From: UBA8437 sp963578885
GTDB lineage: Bacteria > Planctomycetota > Planctomycetia > Planctomycetales > Planctomycetaceae
Length of the DNA: 5,480 nt
Assembly (NCBI GenBank): GCA_963578885.1
Contig: CAUZEQ010000319.1
Coordinates: forward strand, 1 to 5,480
Direction of reading: 5' to 3'
Part shown: positions 1-5,480 of the stretch, piece after piece
Numbering within the stretch: position 1 is the stretch's first letter
Layout of the letters: every line of letters starts with the position of its first letter
Position numbers and translations under genes: made by a program
The notes under the pieces: model-generated
Told to the model about the DNA's origin: nothing
Databases searched by the model: none
Seen by the model: only the letters and a program-made list of their open reading frames with translations

Positions 1-2
1 GG

Positions 3-1709
3 TTGACCCTGATCAACTCGCTTATGGCCTGCCCGTCATCGGGGGAACGCGTGCTGCTCGACATCGGTCGCTGGCCACAAACCGCCGGGGCCACAACCCA
101 GAAGAACCGCTTTCAGGGACTCGAATGGGAACAACACGGTACCGTCTCGTTCGGAGTCCGCGAGTTCGTACGCCGCGATGCCGAGTCGGGGCTGGGAATC
201 AGCAGCTTCACCGAATGGCAGGCCTGCTGGAAGACACCCGGTGAAGAAACCGCTTTCGTCGCGACACCCTGGCGACCACTCAACGTCGAAGCCGATCGTG
301 TCAACCCCGCCTACTTCGATACCGGCCGATTCGCCGATCGCCTGCCGCCGGCGACCGACGGCAACCCTCCGGGCTGCCGCGTGCTCGGATTGCAGACGGT
401 CAACACCCGAGTCCTCGCTCGCGCCCCGGGACAACTCGGACGGCCCACCTGGATCCCGACCCCGCCCAAGCCCCGACCACTCCTGTCGCTGAAACTCGCC
501 GACCACCCCGACCTCGGACGATTCCTCTCCGAACACCCGCCCCCGCCCGGAGCGGTGATCGTGGTCGAAGGATCCGGTCAACGCAGCACCAGCCCGATCA
601 CCGTCGTAGCCGGCAGCCTGAGACTGGTCTTTCAGGATACCGAACACGGACCGCCGCTGGTGCTGGTGCCCAAACCGCCCAGGCCCGCCCCGCAAACGGG
701 CGACCCGCCCCCGGCCGCCGACCCGCAGCCGCAGCCGTCTCCTGCCGGCGCCGGCACGACCGGGCAAGCACCCGTTGCCCTCTTCAATGTCATCGGAGGA
801 TCGCTGGAACTGGTGGGGGGCAGATTCCAGCTGTCCGACTCCCAGGGACCCGCCTGGCTGTTGAGCGTCACTGATGGCAGTTTCACGATTCGTAACTGCT
901 CACTGCTGGGGCCTCGGACCGCGACCCAAACGGACCGGGGACTGATCCACTGGAGCGGTACTCGGCAGGATCTCATCGGTCGCATCCTCGGCAGCTACCT
1001 CGCCGGGAGCGGCACCCTGCTGAAGGCCCGGTTCCAGGGCCGCAGGCTGCAGCTGTACGACAGCCTGCTGCTGTGCAGCGGGTCCGCCCTGGATCTCGAT
1101 CTCGGACCCGACCTGCTCACATCCCACTCGGCCGTCGACATCCGCCACTGCAGCCTCTCGGCCTCACGATCCGTCTTCCTGGTCCGCGGGCATCAACCCC
1201 GCAGCCGGGCCGAATCGCCCTCTAGTGGAGATGCGGCACTGGACCTGTTTGTCGACCAGACGGTCGTGGCTCAAGGACTCCCGGCCCACTCCCAAGACAA
1301 ACCCCAACCCGTCCTCCTCTCCTGCTCGTCTCGATTGCTGAGCGACCGAGTGGTCCGCTGGTGGGGGGCGCAGAATGGATTCAGTCCATCCCTGAGAACC
1401 TACCTGGCCGACCGAAACCTCCAGGGACCGACCGGAAAGACCGGCTCGGCCGGCGACTTTGCGAAACTCTTCGCTGCACCTCGCCGCGTGCGGCCGCTGC
1501 ATGGTCCCGGTGGGGTCAAGTTGGCCGGCAAACCTCCCGAGATTGCCCGCGTGCGTCCACAACACTTCCGCCTCGATAACGGCAGCCGAGGCCACTCGTG
1601 GGGACCGCGTCGACGTCCGATCGGAGCGAATCTCGAACACCTCGAGACACAACTGGGCAACGTGGGACCCGCCGCGAGCGGGAAAGTGGGCGGAAAGCCC
1701 GATTTCTAG
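3..1709 (+). CDS. C-terminal part of a large probable right-handed beta-helix protein (5' end outside window)
   Basis: No known enzyme is recognised. The frame is open from the left edge, so the true start lies upstream; the TTG at base 3 is probably internal. In the 568 visible residues, about 1-220 is a mixed region. Residues about 222-255 are a Pro/Ala/Gln-rich linker (e.g. DPQPQPSPAGAG). Residues about 256-400 hold short, regularly spaced strand-like units (GGSLELVGGRFQL, GSFTIRNCSLLGP, LQLYDSLLLCSG, AVDIRHCSLSAS), as expected of stacked coils in a pectate-lyase-like beta-helix. Near the C terminus, PQHFRLDNGSRG followed by PIGANLEHL (about 519-548) resembles the 'FRL..GS...GA' closing element seen in many beta-helix repeat proteins. 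No transmembrane segment or catalytic motif is visible. Such regions occur in very large planctomycete proteins, sometimes fused to Ser/Thr kinase domains, but nothing here shows a kinase. The gene ends convergently on the histidine kinase gene with a 4-bp overlap. That it is a real gene is likely; the fold is an inference. Confidence 0.72.
   Translation: MTLINSLMACPSSGERVLLDIGRWPQTAGATTQKNRFQGLEWEQHGTVSFGVREFVRRDAESGLGISSFTEWQACWKTPGEETAFVATPWRPLNVEADRVNPAYFDTGRFADRLPPATDGNPPGCRVLGLQTVNTRVLARAPGQLGRPTWIPTPPKPRPLLSLKLADHPDLGRFLSEHPPPPGAVIVVEGSGQRSTSPITVVAGSLRLVFQDTEHGPPLVLVPKPPRPAPQTGDPPPAADPQPQPSPAGAGTTGQAPVALFNVIGGSLELVGGRFQLSDSQGPAWLLSVTDGSFTIRNCSLLGPRTATQTDRGLIHWSGTRQDLIGRILGSYLAGSGTLLKARFQGRRLQLYDSLLLCSGSALDLDLGPDLLTSHSAVDIRHCSLSASRSVFLVRGHQPRSRAESPSSGDAALDLFVDQTVVAQGLPAHSQDKPQPVLLSCSSRLLSDRVVRWWGAQNGFSPSLRTYLADRNLQGPTGKTGSAGDFAKLFAAPRRVRPLHGPGGVKLAGKPPEIARVRPQHFRLDNGSRGHSWGPRRRPIGANLEHLETQLGNVGPAASGKVGGKPDF
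1682..1706. other. Weak hairpin at the convergent gene junction
   Basis: GGGC (1688-1691) and GCCC (1697-1700) pair around a GGAAA loop. An outer GAAA (1682-1685) can pair with TTTC (1703-1706) across a small internal loop. It lies in the last codons of the plus-strand gene, just past the kinase stop on the minus strand. It could act as a poor bidirectional terminator because there is no intergenic space, but the stem is short and no clear T-run follows on either strand. Confidence 0.2.
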
Positions 1710-3523
1710 GTTTCCGGTTCCCCCGGTGCGGACCCCGATTCGGTGCCCGCTTCCTCGAGTGTCGCCTCCAGCGGCCAGGTCAGACGGAATCGACAGCCGG
1801 CCCCCGGCCGGTTCTCGACCTGGATCTCACCGCCGTGTTCATCGATGATCTTGCGGCTCACAGCCAGCCCCAGCCCGGTTCCTCGCGCCCCCTTGCTCGA
1901 TGCGAACAGGCTGAATAGCCGGGGCAACTCGTCCTCGGGAACCCCCGTGCCGTTGTCGTCGATGTCGACAAAGACGGCGGCCGCCGAGAGATCCACACCC
2001 ACGCGGACCTCCACCCGCGCGTCAGCACGACCCTCGACCGCGTCCATCGCGTTGGTGGCCACGTTGAGCACCGCACGGTGGATGCCCTCCGGATCGCAGT
2101 CCGCTTCGCTGGGAGTCTCGGGCAGCAGGCACTCCAGCAGCACCCGAGCCTCCTCGGCACGAGGCTGCAGCAACTCGCAGACCTCCGCCACCGTGGCGTT
2201 GACATCCGAGCGTTTCCACGCCGGAGTTCGCTCGGTGCTGTAACTCAGCATGTCCATCACCAGGTCGTAGATGCGGCCCTGGTTGCGATCGACGATGCCC
2301 CAGCCACGCTGGATCAACTGCTCGTCGTGGTCCTTGAGTCCCAGGTTGATCAGGTAGCTGCCGCCGCGTACCCCCTGCAGGATGTTCTTGATGTGGTGGC
2401 TGAGCGTGGCGATGGTCTGGCCGACCGCGGCCAGCCGTTCGGCTTGCACCAGTGCGGCCTGGGACGTCTGACCATCGATCACCAGGGCGGCCTGGTGTCC
2501 GATCGCCACCAGCAGCCGCAGTGATTCCTCGCTGAGACGCTCGCCGGTGCCGGGACTCTGCAGGACCTGGTCGGCCCGGGTGGTGGTGTCGAGATAGATG
2601 GCACCCAGCACCGCCTGCCGACCCACCAGAGGGGCGCAGACCGCCTCGCGGACCCCCGCCTGCAGGATGCTGCCGCCGCCTGAAAACCGTTCATCCTGCT
2701 GAGCGTCACAGGTGCGGACGCCGCGGCTGTCGGAGATGACCAGGTCGACGATGCTCCGAGGAATCGGCATCGCAGGACTCGATGAGCCCTCGGCATCGCC
2801 CGACTCCGCACCCCCGGAGCTGATCCGGTCGCGATACACTCGCGGTTGGGGGACGCCGGTTTCGGGTGAGGACAACAGCACACAGCCGCGGTCGGCGGAC
2901 ACGACATCGAGTGCCACGTCGAGGATGGTGACGAGGATGTCGTCGAGCGTCGCGGCCGGGTCGGCCACCTGCTCACTGATCCGGTACAACGCACCCAGGC
3001 TCGCCAATGCCTCGGACTCGCTCAGCTGCCATCCCGCCAGGTCGATTCCCGGGCGTGGCGAAGAACCCTGCTGAGATGATTCGGTGGCGGCTCGCGGGGC
3101 CACCGTCGCCACGTCCGCCATTTCACTCACAATGCTCGTCCGCTCATCGGGTCCGGGGACCAGGTCGACCGGCAGACGCGATCCGCTGAGCACCCGTCCT
3201 TCGATACGGAACTGCAACAGGGTGTTGGCCACCTGCAACTGGTCCCCGTCCGAGACGGCCGACCGCTTGATCGGGGTCCCGTTGAGCAGCGTGCCGTTGG
3301 CGCTGCCCAGGTCCAGCAACTCGAAACTCGAGGCCTGCCACTGGATCGCGGCATGGAAACGGGATGCCTCCTCGTCGGCGATTCGGATCGCGTTCTCGGA
3401 ACTGCGGCCGATCCCGACCCGCTGGCGGCCGATCTGGAATCGGGTGCCCCGACCCACACCCTCGACGATCAGCAGGCTCGCCGTCGACACGGTCCCGATT
3501 TCCCCCGCCGAGCCACCCGCCAT
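1706..3523 (-). CDS. FHA-GAF sensor histidine kinase, cytosolic
   Basis: Predicted two-component sensor kinase, 605 aa from the ATG at 3523. Domains in order: FHA phosphothreonine-binding module (about 15-107) with GRSS (39-42), SRFH (54-57) and SANGT (74-78); a Ser/Pro/Gln-rich linker; GAF (about 172-354) with a low-complexity insert; a dimerisation helix with H-box LSHHIKNIL (His376 the likely phosphoacceptor); and an HATPase domain with N-box N487/N491, DDNGTG (522-527) and GTGLGL (548-553). There is no transmembrane segment, signal peptide or receiver domain, so it should be soluble, autophosphorylate and pass phosphate to a response regulator encoded elsewhere. The frame stays open to a GTG at 3616, but a terminator (3552-3595) lies in that extension and its codons do not resemble FHA sequence. 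An alternative start is GTG 3490 (594 aa), preceded by a purine-rich GGGGGAA. The residue after His376 is His, where Glu or Asp is usual. Ligands of FHA and GAF are unknown. Confidence 0.9.
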   Translation of the reverse strand: MAGGSAGEIGTVSTASLLIVEGVGRGTRFQIGRQRVGIGRSSENAIRIADEEASRFHAAIQWQASSFELLDLGSANGTLLNGTPIKRSAVSDGDQLQVANTLLQFRIEGRVLSGSRLPVDLVPGPDERTSIVSEMADVATVAPRAATESSQQGSSPRPGIDLAGWQLSESEALASLGALYRISEQVADPAATLDDILVTILDVALDVVSADRGCVLLSSPETGVPQPRVYRDRISSGGAESGDAEGSSSPAMPIPRSIVDLVISDSRGVRTCDAQQDERFSGGGSILQAGVREAVCAPLVGRQAVLGAIYLDTTTRADQVLQSPGTGERLSEESLRLLVAIGHQAALVIDGQTSQAALVQAERLAAVGQTIATLSHHIKNILQGVRGGSYLINLGLKDHDEQLIQRGWGIVDRNQGRIYDLVMDMLSYSTERTPAWKRSDVNATVAEVCELLQPRAEEARVLLECLLPETPSEADCDPEGIHRAVLNVATNAMDAVEGRADARVEVRVGVDLSAAAVFVDIDDNGTGVPEDELPRLFSLFASSKGARGTGLGLAVSRKIIDEHGGEIQVENRPGAGCRFRLTWPLEATLEEAGTESGSAPGEPET

Positions 3524-3551
3524 CCCGGCCGGTGAGACCCGCTGCTCATAC

Positions 3552-3595
3552 CAAAAACTAAACGCCCGGCGGCACCATCGGGTCCCGCCAGGCGT
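3552..3595 (-). terminator. Rho-independent terminator downstream of sodA
   Basis: Read on the minus strand, an 11-bp stem (3595-3585 pairing with 3572-3562) closes a 12-nt loop and is followed at once by TTTAGTTTTT (the stem's last T at 3562 through 3553). The only imperfect pair is a G-U wobble in minus-strand RNA but a C-A mismatch in plus-strand RNA, which supports minus-strand function. It begins 51 bp past the sodA stop and ends 29 bp before the chosen kinase start. It should end most sodA transcripts; some read-through into the kinase gene is possible. Confidence 0.8.
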
Positions 3596-3646
3596 CATCA
3601 TAACATCACCGGCCACCCGCTTGGGAATGGCCCGCCAGGGAACGTC

Positions 3647-4258
3647 TCAGGATGTCGCCTCGGCGTAACGACGAGAGACCTCGCCCCAGTTGACCACGTT
3701 GAAGAATGCCTGCACGTAGTCCGGACGACGGTTCTGGTAGTTCAGGTAGTAGGCGTGCTCCCAAACGTCCAGACCCAGGATCGGAGTCCGGCCCTCCGAG
3801 AGTGGCGAATCCTGGTTGGGAGTGCTCTCGACAACTACCCCGTCCGCCCCCACGCTCAACCACGCCCAACCACTGCCAAAACGGGTTGCGGCAGCCTTGG
3901 CAAACTGCTCCTTGAATCCCTCGTAACTGCCGCAGGCCGCGTTGATCGCGTCGGCCAGAGACCCCTCGGGCTCGCCACCACCGTCGGGACTCATCACGGT
4001 CCAGAACAGCGAGTGGTTCGCGTGGCCGCCGCCGTTGTTTCGCACCGCACCACGGATGTCTTCCGGCACTGCACCCAGGTCGCTGACCAAATCCTCGACA
4101 CTGCCGGACGACAACCCTTCGTGGCCCTCCAACGCACCGTTCACGTTGCTGATGTAGGCGTTGTGGTGCTTGCCGTGATGGATCTCCATCGTCCGGGCAT
4201 CGATATGAGGCTCCAACGCGTCGTACGCGTAGGGAAGGTCCGGAAGTTCGTACGCCAT
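3647..4258 (-). CDS. sodA: Superoxide dismutase, manganese type
   Basis: Converts superoxide to hydrogen peroxide and oxygen in the cytosol. The product is 203 aa, normal for the Fe/Mn family. The N terminus MAYELPDLPYAYDALEPH matches the canonical start. The four metal ligands are present: His27 (in EIHHGKHH), His82 (in GGHANHSLFW), Asp164 and His168 (DVWEHAYY). Gly in the GGGHANH stretch and Gln149 in NQDSPL are the pattern of Mn enzymes rather than Fe enzymes, though cambialistic use cannot be excluded. No signal peptide is present from the chosen start. The ATG at 4258 is chosen because AGGAG lies 9 nt upstream and family homology begins there; the frame stays open 76 codons further, which is judged to be promoter DNA. 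The gene diverges from the glycosyltransferase gene and is followed by a strong terminator, so it is probably monocistronic. Confidence 0.96.
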   Translation of the reverse strand: MAYELPDLPYAYDALEPHIDARTMEIHHGKHHNAYISNVNGALEGHEGLSSGSVEDLVSDLGAVPEDIRGAVRNNGGGHANHSLFWTVMSPDGGGEPEGSLADAINAACGSYEGFKEQFAKAAATRFGSGWAWLSVGADGVVVESTPNQDSPLSEGRTPILGLDVWEHAYYLNYQNRRPDYVQAFFNVVNWGEVSRRYAEATS

Positions 4259-4267
4259 GATGCTCGT

Positions 4268-4272
4268 CTCCT
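4268..4272 (-). promoter_or_regulatory. Shine-Dalgarno site of sodA
   Basis: AGGAG on the minus strand, 9 nt before the ATG at 4258. It fixes the start and argues against the long in-frame upstream extension. It is the clearest ribosome-binding site in the window. Confidence 0.75.
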
Positions 4273-4320
4273 GCCACGCGTCCTCGGAATGGTCGCTCAA
4301 TTCGACGACCCTGCGGCCAC

Positions 4321-4348
4321 ATTGTACGAGCTTCGCTCCGGGCAACAA
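4321..4348 (-). promoter_or_regulatory. Candidate sigma70-type promoter for sodA
   Basis: On the minus strand, TTGTTG (4348-4343) is separated by 16 bp from TACAAT (4326-4321), which is 5/6 to the -10 consensus. Transcription would start near 4314 and leave a leader of about 55 nt. A small dyad GAGC-TTC-GCTC (4328-4338) lies in the spacer and could bind a regulator. This is inferred from motifs alone. Confidence 0.35.
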
Positions 4349-4359
4349 CCGTGACACCT

Positions 4360-4376
4360 CGTGGCAGGTCGCCACG
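4360..4376. promoter_or_regulatory. Inverted repeat in the divergent sodA/glycosyltransferase control region
   Basis: CGTGGC-N5-GCCACG is a perfect 6-bp-arm dyad between the two opposed -10-like hexamers, where a shared operator would be expected. A further GCCACG half-site lies at 4273-4278, next to the sodA Shine-Dalgarno. A dyad of this size is not rare by chance in a 226-bp GC-rich gap, so operator function is only a suggestion. Confidence 0.3.
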
Positions 4377-4384
4377 CTACGAAC

Positions 4385-4390
4385 TACAAT
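4385..4390 (+). promoter_or_regulatory. Possible -10 element for the glycosyltransferase gene
   Basis: TACAAT on the plus strand (5/6 to consensus) lies about 95 bp before the glycosyltransferase start. No acceptable -35 hexamer stands 16-18 bp upstream, so activation by a regulator or a different sigma factor would be needed. It mirrors the sodA -10 on the other strand. Confidence 0.2.
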
Positions 4391-4450
4391 ACCACTCGGC
4401 AACGCCATACCGGCGAACAGCCCCAGCCCGACCCAGCCCGCCTCAGCCAC

Positions 4451-4486
4451 CCACATTCCCCCACATTTCCACAGCCGGCCCCACAT
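4451..4486 (+). repeat. CCACAT repeats before the glycosyltransferase start
   Basis: CCACAT occurs exactly at 4451, 4461 and 4481, with a near copy (CCACAG) at 4469. The exact copies are 10 and 20 bp apart, and the last one runs into the ATG. No Shine-Dalgarno is present here. The stretch may be C-rich leader sequence with no role. Confidence 0.3.
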
Positions 4487-5195
4487 GTCCCTGACCTACC
4501 TGACCGCGTTGCCGGTCTACAATGAAGCGATTCACGTCGACCAGGTGCTCGACCTGGTGCTGGAGCATTGCCCGGACGTGCTGGTCGTGGATGACGGGTC
4601 CAGCGACGGCACGGCTGAGCGGCTCGCCCGGCGGTCCGACGTGCAGGTGGCCACTCACGCGACGAATCGTGGTTATGGAGCCGCTTTGTTGACCGCGTTC
4701 GAGTATGCCATCGCGGGCGACTTCGACATCGTGGTCACGATCGACTGCGACGGCCAGCACGAACCGGAACGCATTTCCTCACTCGTCGACGCTCTCCAGC
4801 TGCACAACGCCGACATTCTCTCCGGCAGCCGCTATCTCGAAATTGCAGACGACACCAGCCGACCGCCCGAGGACCGTCGCCGGATCAATGTGGCGGTGAC
4901 CGAGCGGCTCAACGCGGAGTTGGGGCTGGAATTGACCGATGCCTTCTGCGGTTTCAAGGCGTACCGCACCGACGCACTCAGAAGGCTCTCTCTGGCCGAA
5001 CCCGGTTACGCGATGCCGTTGGAATTGTGGGTCCAGGCAGTTCGGGCCGGCCTGCGGATCGTGGAATACCCGGTCCCGTTGATCTACCTCGAGGAGGAGC
5101 GGTCCTTCGGCGGATCGCTCGACGACACCGGTCTGCGGATGTCATACTACCTCGAGGTGCTCGACCGCGCGCTCGCTGCTGCACCAACGCGGTAA
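4485..5195 (+). CDS. Family 2 glycosyltransferase, polyprenyl-phosphate sugar synthase-like
   Basis: Predicted GT-A inverting glycosyltransferase of 236 aa that would transfer a sugar from a nucleotide donor, by family analogy perhaps to a polyprenyl phosphate or another cell-envelope acceptor. Seen in order: PVYNE (10-14), VVDDGSSDGT (34-43, nucleotide binding), NRGYGAAL (61-68), the metal-binding DxD in DCDGQH (88-93), LSGSRY (112-117), and TDAFCGFKAYR (151-161), the conserved acceptor-side segment. Length and order fit DPM1-like soluble enzymes; no membrane helix follows the catalytic domain, so it would be cytosolic or membrane-associated. The start at 4485 gives MSLTYLTALPVYNE, the usual GT2 beginning; the frame is open further upstream, but that part is the divergent promoter region. 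No Shine-Dalgarno precedes it. Donor and acceptor cannot be told from sequence. The opposed sodA gene gives no functional clue. Confidence 0.9.
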   Translation: MSLTYLTALPVYNEAIHVDQVLDLVLEHCPDVLVVDDGSSDGTAERLARRSDVQVATHATNRGYGAALLTAFEYAIAGDFDIVVTIDCDGQHEPERISSLVDALQLHNADILSGSRYLEIADDTSRPPEDRRRINVAVTERLNAELGLELTDAFCGFKAYRTDALRRLSLAEPGYAMPLELWVQAVRAGLRIVEYPVPLIYLEEERSFGGSLDDTGLRMSYYLEVLDRALAAAPTR

Positions 5196-5220
5196 GCACA
5201 CCGTCGCGATCCCACCTCAC

Positions 5221-5240
5221 CCCACCGCAGCCCACCGCAG
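5221..5240 (+). repeat. Short tandem repeat downstream of the glycosyltransferase
   Basis: CCCACCGCAG occurs twice head to tail at 5221-5230 and 5231-5240. A 12-base stretch spanning the junction (CACCGCAGCCCA, 5223-5234) recurs at 5292-5303. The surrounding gap (5196-5334) is C-rich and otherwise empty apart from the hairpin at its end. Confidence 0.6.
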
Positions 5241-5307
5241 CCCTCCCTCCGCGACCGCCGTGCCTGCACCCGTGTCCGTATCATCAACCGTCACCGCAGC
5301 CCATTCT

Positions 5308-5335
5308 CGCCGGGTCCCGCCACAGGACCGGGGCG
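5308..5335 (+). other. Hairpin overlapping the ribosome-binding site of the last gene
   Basis: GGTCC (5313-5317) pairs with GGACC (5325-5329) around a 7-nt loop, and CGCC (5308-5311) can extend the stem with GGCG (5332-5335). The AGGA at 5324-5327 and the first base of the GTG at 5335 fall in the 3' arm. No T-run follows, so it is a poor intrinsic terminator. It could mask the start site or contribute to ending the glycosyltransferase transcript. Confidence 0.35.
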
Positions 5336-5480
5336 TGCTGAGCGACCCGCCGTTGCTGCACGCTGCCCGTTTGGCGAGCGAAACGCGGCAGCTGCACGGT
5401 TCCAGTGACGTTCGCATGGCCGGCATCGCGCTGTCGGTGTGGAAGCACCAGGCGCTGTCCGCGACCCTCGAGGCGGCAGG
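5335..5480 (+). CDS. 5' end of an unidentified gene (3' end outside window)
   Basis: The frame is open to the right edge. From the GTG at 5335 it gives 48 codons beginning MLSDPPLLHAARLASETRQL and continuing with a helix-like stretch (about 29-48) that contains ALSVWKHQALSATLEAA. I do not recognise the family. The start at 5335 is favoured by AGGA 7 nt upstream and by codon use: third positions are about 85% G/C after it but only about 68% in the open frame before it. Alternative starts are GTG 5272 and GTG 5260, which lack a Shine-Dalgarno. The gene has the same direction as the glycosyltransferase but sits 139 bp away, so a shared operon is uncertain. No stop codon, domain or signal peptide can be judged from this fragment. 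Confidence 0.5.
   Translation, partial: MLSDPPLLHAARLASETRQLHGSSDVRMAGIALSVWKHQALSATLEAA

Noticed and set aside
36..767. Long minus-strand open frame (243 codons) antisense to the beta-helix gene
   Set aside because: It is rich in Arg and Gly with no recognisable motif, which is typical of shadow frames in GC-rich DNA. The plus-strand frame shows consistent GC-ending codons and structured repeats.
4216..4230. Two ACGCGT palindromes 3 bp apart that look like a binding site
   Set aside because: They lie within sodA codons for the conserved YAYDALE segment, so codon use explains them.
3606..4322. Minus-strand open frame of 238 codons overlapping sodA in another frame
   Set aside because: Arg/Gly-rich shadow of sodA; the sodA frame carries all metal ligands and family motifs.
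3755..4354. Plus-strand open frame of 199 codons antisense to sodA
   Set aside because: No recognisable domain, and it overlaps a gene of certain identity on the other strand.
4257..4484. In-frame 76-codon upstream extension of the glycosyltransferase
   Set aside because: GT2 proteins normally begin a few residues before the VYNE motif, which fits ATG 4485. The extension is Pro/Ser/Thr/His-rich and antisense to the sodA leader and promoter.
4259..4486. In-frame 76-codon N-terminal extension of superoxide dismutase with a hydrophobic stretch that could look like a signal or membrane segment
   Set aside because: Family homology begins exactly at the ATG at 4258, which has AGGAG 9 nt upstream. 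The extension runs to the divergent gene's start and covers the probable promoters.

Overview
The window is GC-rich by eye, strongly GC-ending in codon choice, and fully bacterial in layout. Several traits together suggest a member of the Planctomycetota. These are a large beta-helix-like protein with a proline-rich linker, a soluble FHA-GAF-histidine kinase, and weak or absent Shine-Dalgarno signals at most starts. This is an inference from style; no marker gene in the window proves it.

Layout, left to right. (1) The 3' part of a large plus-strand gene (to 1709), whose product has a Pro-rich linker and a probable right-handed beta-helix; its true start lies left of the window. (2) A minus-strand gene (3523 to 1706) for a cytosolic FHA-GAF histidine kinase. 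It converges on gene 1 so tightly that the two TAG stop codons share one CTAG. (3) A 123-bp gap holding a good intrinsic terminator (3552-3595, minus strand). (4) A minus-strand manganese-type superoxide dismutase, sodA (4258 to 3647). (5) A 226-bp divergent regulatory region with back-to-back -10-like hexamers and an inverted repeat between them. (6) A plus-strand soluble GT2 glycosyltransferase of the polyprenyl-phosphate sugar synthase type (4485-5195). (7) A 139-bp gap with a short tandem repeat and a hairpin, followed by the 5' end of an unidentified plus-strand gene cut by the right edge.

How the genes relate. sodA and the kinase gene run in the same direction, but the terminator between them suggests that sodA is mainly its own transcription unit. 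That terminator also shows that the longest reading of the kinase ORF (to 3616) starts too far upstream. The kinase has no receiver partner in view, so its output is unknown. The glycosyltransferase diverges from sodA and could share a control region with it. There is no clear metabolic link among the genes, and the window reads as ordinary chromosomal sequence. I saw no tRNA, rRNA, CRISPR array, insertion sequence, integrase or phage gene. I did not find a convincing new multi-gene system; the points worth a second look are local ones, listed in the findings.
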